DNA of 64,000 nucleotides from CALAED01 sp035765195 (GCA_035765195.1 DASTYC010000023.1:62001-126000); one strand, 5' to 3'. Counted from the first letter of the stretch, positions 1 to 8,785 are shown. Program-made: numbers and translations. Notes: generated from the letters alone by a model not told the origin.

Positions 1-936
1 GGTGTCGACGCCCTTGCTGTGCTGCTCGGCGCCGCGCGCCGTCAGCACCATGGCGCCGCCCCTCGCCCGCCCAGCGGCGAGCCTCCGGACGGCCGCGCGC
101 TGCTCGCTCACCGGCACTCCGGTGATGCGTTCCACGCGCTCCGGCCAGTAGGCGGCGACGTTGCGCCGTACCTCGGCGAACCCGGTGGTCCGGGCGGCGA
201 TGTACTCGGAGTCGATCAGCCCCTCGGCGATCGCGATGTGCAGCAGCCCGTTCGCCAGCGCCAGATCGGTGCCGGGCGTCACCTGCAGGTGCAGGTCGGC
301 GTCCCGCGCGGTCTGGCTGCGCCGCGGGTCGATCACGATGAGCTCGCGGTCGTCGCCGGGGCGGGGCAGGTGCCGGACGAACGGCGGCATGGTCTCGGCC
401 ACGTTCGCGCCGACCAGCAACACCGTCCCGGCCTGGGCGATGTCGGTGACCGGGAACGGCAGTCCGCGGTCGACGCCGAGCGCGCCGCTCACCGCCGCGG
501 CCGCCGAGGACATGCAAAAGCGGCCGTTGTAGTCGATGTTGGCGGTGCGCAGCGCGACCCGGGCGAACTTGCCGAGCTGGTAGGCCTTCTCGTTGGTCAG
601 GCCGCCGCCGCCGAACACCGCGACGGCGTCCGGCCCGTGGGCGTCCTGGATGCGGCGTAGCTCGGCGGCGACCCGGTCGAGCGCGGCGTCCCACGACACC
701 GGCTCCAGCGGCGCCGTGCGCGACGCGCGCATGAGCGGCGTGGTCAGCCGGTCCGGGGAGGACAGCAGCTCGGCCGCTGTCCACCCCTTCCGGCACAGCC
801 CCCCGCCGTTGACGGGGAAGTCACGCGGTTCGACGTCGAGCCCGCCGTCGCGGCGCGGCCGCAACGTCATCGCGCACTGGAGGGCGCAGTACGGACAGTG
901 GGTCGGTACACCCCCTCCGACTACCTGTGGTCGCAT
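1..936 (-). CDS. Molybdopterin oxidoreductase, assimilatory nitrate reductase-like (N-terminal part, cut by window edge)
   Basis: The 312 visible residues are the amino-terminal part of a molybdenum bis-MGD oxidoreductase; the rest lies beyond the window. A 4Fe-4S binding pattern is present (C14, C17, C21 and C48, in CPYCALQC and LCRKG). C141 in GRFCMSSA matches the cysteine that ligates molybdenum in the NasA/NapA family. The motif set and the lack of a Tat signal favour a cytoplasmic assimilatory nitrate reductase; a formate dehydrogenase-like enzyme is the alternative. The start is the ATG at 936, with a GTG one codon earlier. It begins 12 bp after ispG stops, on the same strand, so read-through from the isoprenoid operon is possible, but a metabolic link is not evident. 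Confidence 0.75.
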   Translation of the reverse strand, partial: MRPQVVGGGVPTHCPYCALQCAMTLRPRRDGGLDVEPRDFPVNGGGLCRKGWTAAELLSSPDRLTTPLMRASRTAPLEPVSWDAALDRVAAELRRIQDAHGPDAVAVFGGGGLTNEKAYQLGKFARVALRTANIDYNGRFCMSSAAAAVSGALGVDRGLPFPVTDIAQAGTVLLVGANVAETMPPFVRHLPRPGDDRELIVIDPRRSQTARDADLHLQVTPGTDLALANGLLHIAIAEGLIDSEYIAARTTGFAEVRRNVAAYWPERVERITGVPVSEQRAAVRRLAAGRARGGAMVLTARGAEQHSKGVDT

Positions 937-948
937 CACGGACCGCCG

Positions 949-2121
949 CTATGCGACCAGCACCTCGGCGCCATCGCCGTCGAGGTTGTCCAGGTCGATC
1001 TCGATGCCCTTCTCCTCGGCGATGCGCATGGCCTCTTCGATGAGGGTCTCGACGATCTGCTCCTCGGACACGGTCTTGACGACCTCGCCCTTGACGAAGA
1101 TCTGGCCCTTGCCGTTGCCGGACGCGACGCCGAGGTCGGCTTCGCGTGCCTCGCCGGGGCCGTTGACGACACAGCCCATGACGGCCACCCGCAGCGGCAC
1201 CGGGAACCCCTCCAGGCCGGCCGACACCTCGTTGGCCAGCTTGTAGACGTCGACCTGGGCGCGGCCGCAGGACGGGCAGGAGACGATCTCCAGGCTCCGC
1301 TCCCGCAGTCCGAGCGACTCCAAGATCGCCGTGCCGACCTTGACCTCCTCGACCGGCGGCGCGGACAGCGACACCCGGAGCGTGTCGCCGATGCCCTCGG
1401 CGAGCAGCGCGCCGAACGCCACGGCCGACTTGACCGTGCCCTGGAACGCCGGGCCGGCCTCGGTCACGCCCAGGTGCAGCGGGTAGTCACAGCTGGCCGC
1501 CAGCTTGCGGTAGGCCTCCATCATCACGACGGGGTCGTGGTGCTTGACGGAGATCTTGATGTCGCGGAAGTCGTGCTCCTCGAACAGCGACGCCTCCCAC
1601 AGCGCCGACTCGACCAGGGCGTCGGCCGTGACCGTGCCGTACTTGGCCAGCAGGCGCTTGTCGAGGGAGCCGGCGTTGACGCCGATCCGGATCGGGATGC
1701 CCGCGTCCTTCGCGGCCCGGGCGATGTCGCCGACCTTGTCGTCGAACTTCTTGATGTTGCCGGGGTTGACGCGCACCGCGGCGCACCCGGCCTCGATCGC
1801 CGCGAAGACGTACTTCGGCTGGAAGTGGATGTCGGCGATCACCGGGATCTGCGACTTCTTCGCGATCGCGGGCAGCGCCTCGGCGTCGTCCTGGGACGGC
1901 ACCGCCACGCGGACGATCTGACAGCCGGAGGCGGTCAGCTCGGCGATCTGCTGCAGCGTCGCGTTCACGTCGGCGGTCAAGGTGGTGGTCATCGACTGCA
2001 CCGACACCGGCGCGTCCCCGCCCACGGGGACCGAGCCCACCATGATCTGCCGGGACTTACGCCGCTTCGCCACCGTGGGCGTCTGCGGCCGAACCTTGGG
2101 AATACCGAGTTGAACGCTCAT
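949..2121 (-). CDS. ispG: 4-hydroxy-3-methylbut-2-enyl diphosphate synthase
   Basis: Cytoplasmic iron-sulfur enzyme of the MEP pathway that converts MEcPP to HMBPP, two steps before IPP and DMAPP. The 390-residue length is normal for the short bacterial form. The TIM-barrel part contains SVQSMTTT and the IRIGVNAGSL stretch; the C-terminal part carries the cluster cysteines in CPSCGR and MGCVVNGPGEA. The N-terminus (MSVQLGIPKV) aligns with known actinobacterial IspG proteins, which supports the start although it lies inside the end of dxs. It is the last isoprenoid gene of the minus-strand operon. Because MEP genes are normally scattered housekeeping genes, this copy beside dxs and near ispH is probably a pathway-dedicated duplicate. 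Confidence 0.95.
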   Translation of the reverse strand: MSVQLGIPKVRPQTPTVAKRRKSRQIMVGSVPVGGDAPVSVQSMTTTLTADVNATLQQIAELTASGCQIVRVAVPSQDDAEALPAIAKKSQIPVIADIHFQPKYVFAAIEAGCAAVRVNPGNIKKFDDKVGDIARAAKDAGIPIRIGVNAGSLDKRLLAKYGTVTADALVESALWEASLFEEHDFRDIKISVKHHDPVVMMEAYRKLAASCDYPLHLGVTEAGPAFQGTVKSAVAFGALLAEGIGDTLRVSLSAPPVEEVKVGTAILESLGLRERSLEIVSCPSCGRAQVDVYKLANEVSAGLEGFPVPLRVAVMGCVVNGPGEAREADLGVASGNGKGQIFVKGEVVKTVSEEQIVETLIEEAMRIAEEKGIEIDLDNLDGDGAEVLVA

Positions 2122-3964
2122 CTGCCTTCGTCGTCCTTTCCTGCTGGGAGCCGGCCGTCAGGGCGGCCATCGACTCGTTCACTTCGTTGCCCTCGGCCAG
2201 GTCGGCGATCTGCTCGACCACGGCGCGGGAGATGTTCTGGGCGGTCAGCCCGTGCTGCTTGAGGAGATCGGGGCGCTTGCCGTGGGGGAGGAAGCGCCGC
2301 GGGAGCCCGAAGTCGCGCACGGGGGTGGACACGCCGGTGTCGCGCAGCAGTTGCGCGATGGCCGAGCCCACGCCGGACGCGCGGCTGTTGTCCTCGATCG
2401 TCACCACCAGGCGGTGGCGGATGGCCAGGTCGGCCAGGCCCGGGTTGACCGGCAGCAGCCAGCGCGGGTCGGCGACGGTCGCGCCGATGCCGTGCACGGC
2501 GAGCCGGTCGGCGACCTCCACAGCGGTGCCGGCCATCGCGCCGGCCCCGACGATCAGGACGTCCAGCGGGCCCGAGCGGTGCAGGATGTCGATGCCGTCG
2601 ATCGTGCCGACCGCCGGCAGGTCGGGACCGACCGCGCCCTTGGGGTAGCGCAGCAGCGTCGGCCCGTCGGGGATCTGCACCGCCTCGTCGAGAAGTTCGC
2701 GCAGCCGGGCGCCGTCGCGCGGCGCGCCGATGCGCAGGCCCGGCACCACCTGCAGGATCGACAGGTCCCACATGCCGTTGTGGCTGGCTCCGTCGTCACC
2801 GGTGACGCCCGCCCGGTCGAGCACGAACGTCACTCCGGCGCGGTGCAGCGCGGCGTCCATCAGCACCTGGTCGAACGCCCGGTTGAGGAACGTGGCGTAG
2901 ACCGCCACGACCGGGTGCATGCCGTCGGTCGCCAGTCCGGTGGCCAGCGCGGCCGCGTGCTGCTCGGCGATGCCGACGTCGATGAACCGGTCGGGGAACC
3001 GGTTGGCGAAGCCGAGCAGTCCGGTCGGCTCGGTCATCGCGGCCGTGATGGCCACGATCTCGGGGTTGGTCTCGGCCAGCCGGACGATCTCCTGCCCGAA
3101 GACCGAGGTCCACGACGCGTCGGCCGGGGCGGCCTCGGTGGTGCGGGGCGCGGCGTCCTCGGGTTTCATCGGCTTGACCGCGTGGAACCTGTCCAGCTCG
3201 TCCTGCTCGGCGGGGCCGAACCCGCGGCCCTTTTGGGTGATGACGTGGACGAGCACCGGACGGCGCAGCATCTGCGCGCGACGCAGCGCGGCCTCCAGGG
3301 AGGGCACGTCGTGCCCGTCGACCGGCCCGAGGTAGGTCAGGCCGAGGTTCTCGAAGACGCTGAACCCGCCTCGTCCCTCGCGCAGCTCCGCCAGGTGCGT
3401 GGCGAGCCCGCCGATCGTCGGCGAGTAGGAGCGGGTGTTGTCGTTGAGCACGACGACCATCGGGCGATCCGGTGCGCCGCCGATGTTGTTCAGCGCCTCC
3501 CAGGGCATGCCGCCGGTGAGCGCGCCGTCGCCGACCACCGCCACCACGGAACGGTCGTGCTCGCCGCGCAGCTCGTGGCCGCGGGCCAGGCCGTCGGCGT
3601 ACGACAGCGCGACCGACGCGTGCGAGTTCTCGATCAGGTCGTGCTCGGACTCCTCCCGCGACGGGTAGCCGGACAGTCCGCCGGCCTGGCGGAGCCCGTC
3701 GAAGCCGTCACGTCGTCCGGTAATGATCTTGTGAACGTACGCCTGGTGGCCGGTGTCCCACACGATGCGGTCTTTCGGCGACTCGAACACCCGGTGCAGC
3801 GCGAGCGTCAGCTCCACCACCCCGAGGTTGGGGCCGAGGTGCCCGCCGGTGCCGCACACCTTCTCCACCAGCAGTCCGCGGATCTCATCGGCCAGCGTGC
3901 CCAGCTCGGCCTCGGTAAGCCGGCGCAGGTCCGCTGGCTGGTTGATTTTCTCCAGCAATGACAT
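2057..3964 (-). CDS. dxs: 1-deoxy-D-xylulose-5-phosphate synthase
   Basis: Thiamine diphosphate enzyme that condenses pyruvate with glyceraldehyde 3-phosphate, the first and flux-controlling step of the MEP pathway. It has 635 residues, the usual size. The ThDP-binding motif GDGALTGG is followed by MPWEALNN and NDN, and a C-terminal transketolase-like domain follows (for example GVTGDDGASHNGMWD). A strong ribosome site (GAGGAGG) precedes the ATG at 3964. The last 65 bp overlap ispG in another frame; this low-complexity C-terminal tail (after about residue 600) appears to be an extension past the conserved core. Placement with ispG and ispH suggests that it boosts precursor supply for a local isoprenoid product. 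Confidence 0.96.
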   Translation of the reverse strand: MSLLEKINQPADLRRLTEAELGTLADEIRGLLVEKVCGTGGHLGPNLGVVELTLALHRVFESPKDRIVWDTGHQAYVHKIITGRRDGFDGLRQAGGLSGYPSREESEHDLIENSHASVALSYADGLARGHELRGEHDRSVVAVVGDGALTGGMPWEALNNIGGAPDRPMVVVLNDNTRSYSPTIGGLATHLAELREGRGGFSVFENLGLTYLGPVDGHDVPSLEAALRRAQMLRRPVLVHVITQKGRGFGPAEQDELDRFHAVKPMKPEDAAPRTTEAAPADASWTSVFGQEIVRLAETNPEIVAITAAMTEPTGLLGFANRFPDRFIDVGIAEQHAAALATGLATDGMHPVVAVYATFLNRAFDQVLMDAALHRAGVTFVLDRAGVTGDDGASHNGMWDLSILQVVPGLRIGAPRDGARLRELLDEAVQIPDGPTLLRYPKGAVGPDLPAVGTIDGIDILHRSGPLDVLIVGAGAMAGTAVEVADRLAVHGIGATVADPRWLLPVNPGLADLAIRHRLVVTIEDNSRASGVGSAIAQLLRDTGVSTPVRDFGLPRRFLPHGKRPDLLKQHGLTAQNISRAVVEQIADLAEGNEVNESMAALTAGSQQERTTKADERSTRYSQGSAADAHGGEAA

Positions 3965-3987
3965 CGGTTCCTCCTCTCACCGAGCTC

Positions 3988-4434
3988 TTACCGAGGTCCC
4001 CCGGGCTCGACGGCGGAGACGAAGGCGATCTTCGTCTCGGGTTTCACCGCGAGCTCCGGTCCGGTCGTCGGCCGATCGGTCAGGATCAGCACGTTGTAGT
4101 GGTTGGGGAAATGGCAGGCGTCGAAGCCGAGCACGGTGCCGACGGGCGTGCCGTCGACCAGCACCCGGTCGCCGCGGTCGATCACCCCGGCGTTGGCGAT
4201 CTCGGCGAAGCCGAGGAAGCCGACCCGGTCGACGCGCGCGCCCGCGGTGGTGTCCGCCTGGTCCGTCGTCACGAGCTCGTGGACCTCGCCGGCGCGCACG
4301 CACCGGCTGGCGAACGGCTCCAGCCGCATGCCCCGGTCCTCGCGCCGGTGCTTGAGCACCTTGACGACGGCGGCGTCGATCCGCCGCTTCGACCCGTCTT
4401 CTGTCAGGTTCGCCCTGACGTCGGAAACGGTCAT
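3988..4434 (-). CDS. Small conserved-looking protein of unknown function
   Basis: A 148-residue soluble protein with no signal peptide or membrane segment. I do not recognise a characterised family with certainty; it may belong to a domain of unknown function found in actinomycete clusters. Visible features are a basic N-terminal part, a run rich in beta-strand and glycine (GFLGFAEIANAGVIDRGD) and a conserved-looking segment FDACHFPNHYN, whose Cys and His residues could bind metal. A good ribosome site (AGGAG) precedes the ATG at 4434. It sits between a Gfo/Idh oxidoreductase and dxs in a tightly packed operon, which suggests a role in the same pathway, possibly as a small enzyme or accessory protein. 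This role is inference only. Confidence 0.7.
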   Translation of the reverse strand: MTVSDVRANLTEDGSKRRIDAAVVKVLKHRREDRGMRLEPFASRCVRAGEVHELVTTDQADTTAGARVDRVGFLGFAEIANAGVIDRGDRVLVDGTPVGTVLGFDACHFPNHYNVLILTDRPTTGPELAVKPETKIAFVSAVEPGGPR

Positions 4435-4443
4435 CGGTGGCTC

Positions 4444-5379
4444 CTATCCGGTTCCGGCGGCCACGTGCCGTTCGGCGGCGTACGCGGCGTGGACGAGCTC
4501 GAGCGCGGCGAGTCCGCCGTGTGAAGCGGGGTCGCCGGCGCGCACCAGGCGGACGAACTCGTCCAAGATGCCGACGTACTCGTGCCACAGGGAGCCCTTG
4601 AACTCGGTGTGACCGTCGAGCATGTCGGCCCGGTCAACGGTGCCGTCGGCCAGCCGCACCTCGACGTCCTTTTGCTCGCCGTACGGGTACGACCAGTCCA
4701 GCTCGACCGTCGCCGGCACACCGGCGGCCGAGCGCAGCCGGACCGTCGCCTGCCGGTCCAGGCCCTGGGCGTCGCGGACCACGTCCGACTCCTCGACCGA
4801 CACGTCGCCGAGGAAGAGCCGGACCACATCGAAGGCGTTGGGGCCGTTGTCGGCGACGCAGCCGCCGCCGCACCGGTCCGGGTCGAGATACCACCCGTCC
4901 CGGCCCACGTGCTCTTCGATGCGCTCGTTGTAGCGGACGGTCAGCGACTCGATCGGCGTCCCGGGGGGCAGCCGCCGGAGCAGCGCGAGCACGTTGTCGT
5001 TGTAGCGCCGGTGGAACGCGGTGGTCAGCGTGAGGCCGCGCTCGGCGGCCAGGCCGGTCAGCTCGCGACCCTCGTCCAAATCGATGGTCAGCGGCTTTTC
5101 GACGCAGACCGAACGGCCCGCCACGAGCGCGTCCCTGACCACCTCTCCGTGGACGTTGTTCGGGACGTTGACCACGATCGCGTCGACGTCGTCGCGCCGC
5201 AGCAGCTCGCGGTGGTCGCGCAGCGTCGCGACGTCGCTGCCGGCGAAGGGCCGCAGCGCGTCCTCGCGCAGGTCGCAGACCGCGGTGAGGCGCGCCGAAG
5301 GCACCTCGTCGAACGCGGCGAGGTAGAACTTGGAGATCACACCGAGGCCGATGACCCCGATGCGCAGCTGGTCTGTCAT
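4444..5379 (-). CDS. Gfo/Idh/MocA family NAD(P)-dependent oxidoreductase (first copy)
   Basis: A 311-residue two-domain dehydrogenase. The N-terminal Rossmann fold shows GVIGLGVIS at residues 8-16, and the family motif EKP appears in VEKPLTID. The C-terminal alpha/beta domain contains GPNAFDVVRLF, where the family usually places catalytic residues. Members oxidise or reduce a hydroxyl of sugars, cyclitols or sugar nucleotides; relatives such as RifL and WbpB make a 3-keto sugar for a partner DegT aminotransferase. The ATG at 5379 overlaps the stop of the upstream Ldh-type gene (ATGA), so the two are translationally coupled. Its substrate cannot be read from sequence. A second Gfo/Idh protein in the same operon suggests two redox steps on one scaffold. 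Confidence 0.88.
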   Translation of the reverse strand: MTDQLRIGVIGLGVISKFYLAAFDEVPSARLTAVCDLREDALRPFAGSDVATLRDHRELLRRDDVDAIVVNVPNNVHGEVVRDALVAGRSVCVEKPLTIDLDEGRELTGLAAERGLTLTTAFHRRYNDNVLALLRRLPPGTPIESLTVRYNERIEEHVGRDGWYLDPDRCGGGCVADNGPNAFDVVRLFLGDVSVEESDVVRDAQGLDRQATVRLRSAAGVPATVELDWSYPYGEQKDVEVRLADGTVDRADMLDGHTEFKGSLWHEYVGILDEFVRLVRAGDPASHGGLAALELVHAAYAAERHVAAGTG

Positions 5380-6533
5380 GATTCCTCTCTCAACGGCGTG
5401 GGAGGCGTGATGCCGAGGTCGCGGCCGACCTCGGCCAGCTCGCCGAACAGGCCCGGCGTGAGCGGGACTCCGGTCCGCAGGTGCCGTCGCGCCCGCTCCG
5501 CCTCGTGCCAGCCCGGGTAGCTGACCCTGCCCTCACCACTTGCGGTGGGAGCGTCCAGCAGCGTCCCGAACAGGCCGTCGGCGTCGCCGAGGAAGCCCTC
5601 GATCGGGCGCAGCGACCCGGGCGCGATGGCCACGGCCAGGAAGCCGATGTCGTCGTCGCGGCCGCTCGGCCCGCCGTCGCCGGCCAGCGCCTCGGGCTCG
5701 GGTCCGAGGCCGGCGCCGGGCAACAGCGCGCCGAGGATCTCGACGAGCAGGCCGAGGCCATAGCCCTTGTAGGCGCCGGTCTCGGGCCGGCCGCCGAGCC
5801 ACATCAGGTGCGCCTCGCCCCGGTCGAAGGCCGAGGGGTCGGTCACCGGCTCGCCCCGGTCGTTTTCCAGCCAGCCCTCGGGCGCCGGCAGCCCGGCCCT
5901 GGCCTGGGCGCGAACGCGGCCCGTCGGCACGACCGTGGTGCTCATGTCGAGCACGAACGGGTGGCGGTCCGGCCCGGCGGGCGCGGCGAGGCTGAGCGGG
6001 TTGGTGCCGAGCATGGTGACGGCGGCGCCCGGCGGCCTGATGATGCGCTGCCGCCCGCAGTTGGACGCGATGAGCCCGATCATCTGCCGGGACACCGCCC
6101 GCGCCGCGTGGTAGCCGGCACACCCGATGTGGGTGCTGTTCGACACCGACACGAGCCCGACGCCGTACTCGGCTGCCCGGTCGGCGGCCATCGTCATCGC
6201 CTCGTGCGCGACCCACAGGCCGAGGCCCTGGTCGGCGTCAAGCAACGCCGCCGCGCCGCGGTCGGCCAGCACGCGCGGCCGCGCGTCCGCCTTGACCCTG
6301 CCGTCATCGAACAGCTTCAGGTAGAGCCGGGTCAGGTTGGTCAGGCCGTGCGAGGTGACCCCGGAAAGGTCGCCGTAGACCAGGGCGGTCGCCGCGGTCC
6401 GGGCCCGCTCCGCGGGCACCCCGCGCGCCTCGAACACCTGGGCGGTGAACGCCACGAGCTCGTCGTAGGCCAGCCGGAGCCGGCCCGGCGCGCCCCGCCG
6501 GCCCGCTTGCGCCGTAACAGTGGTCTGGGTCAT
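5376..6533 (-). CDS. Ldh family (malate/L-lactate/ureidoglycolate type) NAD(P)-dependent dehydrogenase
   Basis: A 385-residue member of the second, non-Rossmann family of 2-hydroxyacid dehydrogenases. It shows the SHG motif in VTSHGLTNL near residue 60, which carries the family's catalytic histidine, and the C-terminal YKGYGLGLLVEIL block. The family reduces or oxidises 2-hydroxy acids, diketo sugar acids or imines such as Delta1-piperideine-2-carboxylate; the substrate here is unknown. It is 3 bp downstream of the M20 gene and overlaps the next gene by 4 bp, so it belongs to the same transcript. Such an enzyme is unusual in an isoprenoid cluster and implies that a hydroxy or amino acid building block is processed. 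Confidence 0.88.
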   Translation of the reverse strand: MTQTTVTAQAGRRGAPGRLRLAYDELVAFTAQVFEARGVPAERARTAATALVYGDLSGVTSHGLTNLTRLYLKLFDDGRVKADARPRVLADRGAAALLDADQGLGLWVAHEAMTMAADRAAEYGVGLVSVSNSTHIGCAGYHAARAVSRQMIGLIASNCGRQRIIRPPGAAVTMLGTNPLSLAAPAGPDRHPFVLDMSTTVVPTGRVRAQARAGLPAPEGWLENDRGEPVTDPSAFDRGEAHLMWLGGRPETGAYKGYGLGLLVEILGALLPGAGLGPEPEALAGDGGPSGRDDDIGFLAVAIAPGSLRPIEGFLGDADGLFGTLLDAPTASGEGRVSYPGWHEAERARRHLRTGVPLTPGLFGELAEVGRDLGITPPTPLREES

Positions 6534-6536
6534 CGA

Positions 6537-7871
6537 TTACTCGCTCCAGATCGTGTTGTGCGTGAAGGACAGCAGCAGCCGGGAGACCGCGTGGGAGAAC
6601 GTCTCCAGCTCCGCCAGGTCGGCGAACTCACCGGGCGCGTGCGCGTGGTTGGCGCCGAGCGAACCCGGCCCGAACACCACGGTGCTGGTCTGCGGCACCC
6701 CGGACATCCAGATGGCGTCGCAGGTGAAGGCGGGCTCGTCGGCGGGCCAGCGGGCGAGGCCGGCGTCTTGGACCAGCTGGTCCACCGCCACGTCGCCGGC
6801 CGGCCCGAGCTGCGGCGCGAGGGCCGGCAGGCCCCGCTTGAGCCACACGAGCCTGGTGATGTTGACCGCGTCGGCCGCGGTCAGCGCCAGCCCCGGGGCG
6901 CCGGCGAACCGCTCGGCGAACTCGGTGAGCCCGCTGTCGAGCGCGGTGACCAGCGCCCGCTCCATCCGGTGGGCGGAGGTCACCGAACCGTAGGACAGGT
7001 TCAACAGCAGCCGGCCGGTGCCGTAGACCTTGTTGTGCATCGGCCCGGTCTGCAGCCCGGCGATGCACACCTGGCCGTCGCTGACCTGGGGCGGGAGCAG
7101 GCGGGCGAAGTGCTGGGCCAAGAAGCCGAGCAGCACGCTCGCGTTGTGCCCCTTGCCGGGTTCGTCGTCGATCGCGTCGTGGCCGGCCACCTCGATGCAC
7201 GCGGTCATCGCCGCGGTCGACCGGGTGAGCAGGCGCAGGCCGGTGGGCTCGCAGAACACGTTCAGCCGTCCCACGTAGCCCTGCTCCACGAGCGGCCGGG
7301 TGCCGAAGCTGCCCATCGCGCCGCCCTCTTCACCGGCGACGGCCTGGATGATGATCGCGGTCTCGGCGCCGACGGCCGGGCTGGCCGCGAGCGCGGCGCG
7401 TACCCCGGCGAGCAGGGCCACGGCGGGCCCCTTGGCGTCGATGGCGCCGCGACCGTGGAACCGGGCACCGTCGAAACGGACCGGTTCGTTGCCGCTGGTG
7501 GTGTCCAGGTGCACGTTGAACATCACGGTCGAGCGGCGCGGCAGCTGCGGGCCGAGACGCAACACCAGGCTCGGCTGCGAGCCGAGGAAGTCGGGCAGGA
7601 TCTGCGCGGTGTCCTTGACCAGCTTGGGCACGTCGTCGCCGCGGATGCTCGACGGGTCGGCCGGCCGATGGCTGACGACCTCGAAGCCGAGCTCGCCGGC
7701 AGCGCGGGCGTACTCCTGCTGGGCCTCCCACAGCCGCACCGGATGGCGGCCCCGGGTCTCCAGCGGCCCGGCGGTCGGCAGTTCGAGCAGCCGGAGCAGC
7801 AGCTCGCGGTCGCCCGGAGTGAACTGCGCCGCCGTCCGATGCGCCCGGGAGAGGGATCCGCTGACGGTCAT
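6537..7871 (-). CDS. M20 family metallohydrolase (ArgE/DapE-like)
   Basis: A 444-residue di-zinc amidohydrolase. Metal-binding and catalytic motifs are visible: NVHLDTTSG (His and Asp), GRGAIDAKG, AGEEGGAMG with the catalytic Glu pair, CEPTGL, and a C-terminal GANHAHAPGE histidine. The family removes acyl groups from amino acids or splits small peptides and amides, in the cytoplasm. In a biosynthetic operon it could deacetylate an N-acyl intermediate, for example one protected during an earlier step; that is inference. The ATG at 7871 overlaps the stop of the preceding isomerase-like gene by 4 bp. It is somewhat longer than a typical DapE at the N-terminus (about 40 extra residues). Confidence 0.88.
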   Translation of the reverse strand: MTVSGSLSRAHRTAAQFTPGDRELLLRLLELPTAGPLETRGRHPVRLWEAQQEYARAAGELGFEVVSHRPADPSSIRGDDVPKLVKDTAQILPDFLGSQPSLVLRLGPQLPRRSTVMFNVHLDTTSGNEPVRFDGARFHGRGAIDAKGPAVALLAGVRAALAASPAVGAETAIIIQAVAGEEGGAMGSFGTRPLVEQGYVGRLNVFCEPTGLRLLTRSTAAMTACIEVAGHDAIDDEPGKGHNASVLLGFLAQHFARLLPPQVSDGQVCIAGLQTGPMHNKVYGTGRLLLNLSYGSVTSAHRMERALVTALDSGLTEFAERFAGAPGLALTAADAVNITRLVWLKRGLPALAPQLGPAGDVAVDQLVQDAGLARWPADEPAFTCDAIWMSGVPQTSTVVFGPGSLGANHAHAPGEFADLAELETFSHAVSRLLLSFTHNTIWSE

Positions 7872-8785
7872 CGTGTCACCCCTTCGGGGATCGCTGTGTC
7901 GGCGCCGGCCTCGGCGCGGAGTCCGGCCACCAGCCGCTCGAGCCGGCGGCCGTAGGTGACGAACGACTCCGCCAGCGCGGTCGGCTTCTCGGCGTCCTTG
8001 TCCGCGTCGGCGCGGCCGCCGGTCCGACCCTCGTGCGGGCGCACGTGCAGGTGCGGCTCGATCGAGATGGTCCCGGCATAGCCGCGCGAGAAGAGCAGGC
8101 GCAGGCAGTCGGCCACTCGGCTGCTCCCGTCGCCGGGCATCGTGTAGACCGGGTCTGCCGAGGTGCCCGCCGCGTCCTTGACCTGCACATGCTCGACCAG
8201 ATCGACGATCTCGGCGAGCACGTCATAGGCCTCGTAGCCGTAGGCGATCCCGTTGCCGGTGTCGAACAGCAGCCGCAGCGCGGTGCCGCCGGTCGCCTCC
8301 ACCAGCCGGCGCATCCGGTCCGGACGGGTGCCCGCCCAGCCCGAGCAGTTCTCGTGCAGCAGCACCAGGCCGGCGGCCTCCGCCCGCGCGGCGAGCGTGC
8401 GCATCCGGTCCAGGACGCGGCGGCCCCACTCGACCTCGTCCAGGCCGTCGTTGGGGTACGACATGATCCGCACGTACGGGGTGCCGAGTGCGGTGCACCG
8501 CCGCGCCAGCACCTCGAGCTCGTGCAGGTCGTCCCCGAACGGCGCGGTGACCGGCCGGGCCCAGTTGGCGATGCGCGAGTCCACGCACACCACCGACAGT
8601 CCGGCGTCGGCGAGCGTCCCGGTCAGCCGGTCGAAGGCACGCTCGTCCAGGTCGGCGATGGCGTGCCCGTCGACGTTGCGCAGCTCGATCCGCCGCCAGC
8701 CCAGCTCCCGGATCGCCGCCACCTGGCCGGCCAGTCCGGGAGCGGCCTCGTCGGCGACGCCGGCGTACGTCGGCTCAGGAGGCAA
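7868..8785 (-). CDS. Sugar phosphate isomerase/epimerase-like TIM-barrel protein
   Basis: A 305-residue AP-endonuclease-2/xylose-isomerase-like barrel. Likely metal ligands are seen in LLHENCSGW (Glu), LLFDTGNG (Asp), HVQVKD (His) and SIEPHLH (Glu/His). Family members are inosose dehydratases, isomerases, epimerases or 3-dehydroshikimate dehydratases acting on sugars and cyclitols. I chose the TTG at 8785 as start because a near-perfect Shine-Dalgarno (GGAGGTGA) lies 7 bases upstream and no ATG fits. It overlaps the upstream oxidoreductase by 11 bp. Next to a Gfo/Idh dehydrogenase it recalls the IolG/IolE pairing of inositol pathways, but orthology to IolE cannot be claimed. Confidence 0.85.
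   Translation of the reverse strand: MPPEPTYAGVADEAAPGLAGQVAAIRELGWRRIELRNVDGHAIADLDERAFDRLTGTLADAGLSVVCVDSRIANWARPVTAPFGDDLHELEVLARRCTALGTPYVRIMSYPNDGLDEVEWGRRVLDRMRTLAARAEAAGLVLLHENCSGWAGTRPDRMRRLVEATGGTALRLLFDTGNGIAYGYEAYDVLAEIVDLVEHVQVKDAAGTSADPVYTMPGDGSSRVADCLRLLFSRGYAGTISIEPHLHVRPHEGRTGGRADADKDAEKPTALAESFVTYGRRLERLVAGLRAEAGADTAIPEGVTR

Noticed and set aside
1..936. Molybdenum oxidoreductase as a member of the metabolite pathway
   Set aside because: It resembles primary nitrogen assimilation; closeness to ispG alone is not enough to include it.
5481..7955. 824-residue plus-strand open frame
   Set aside because: It runs antisense to the Ldh and M20 genes and has the Arg/Gly/Ala/Val-rich composition of high-GC shadow frames; the minus-strand proteins have clear family motifs.
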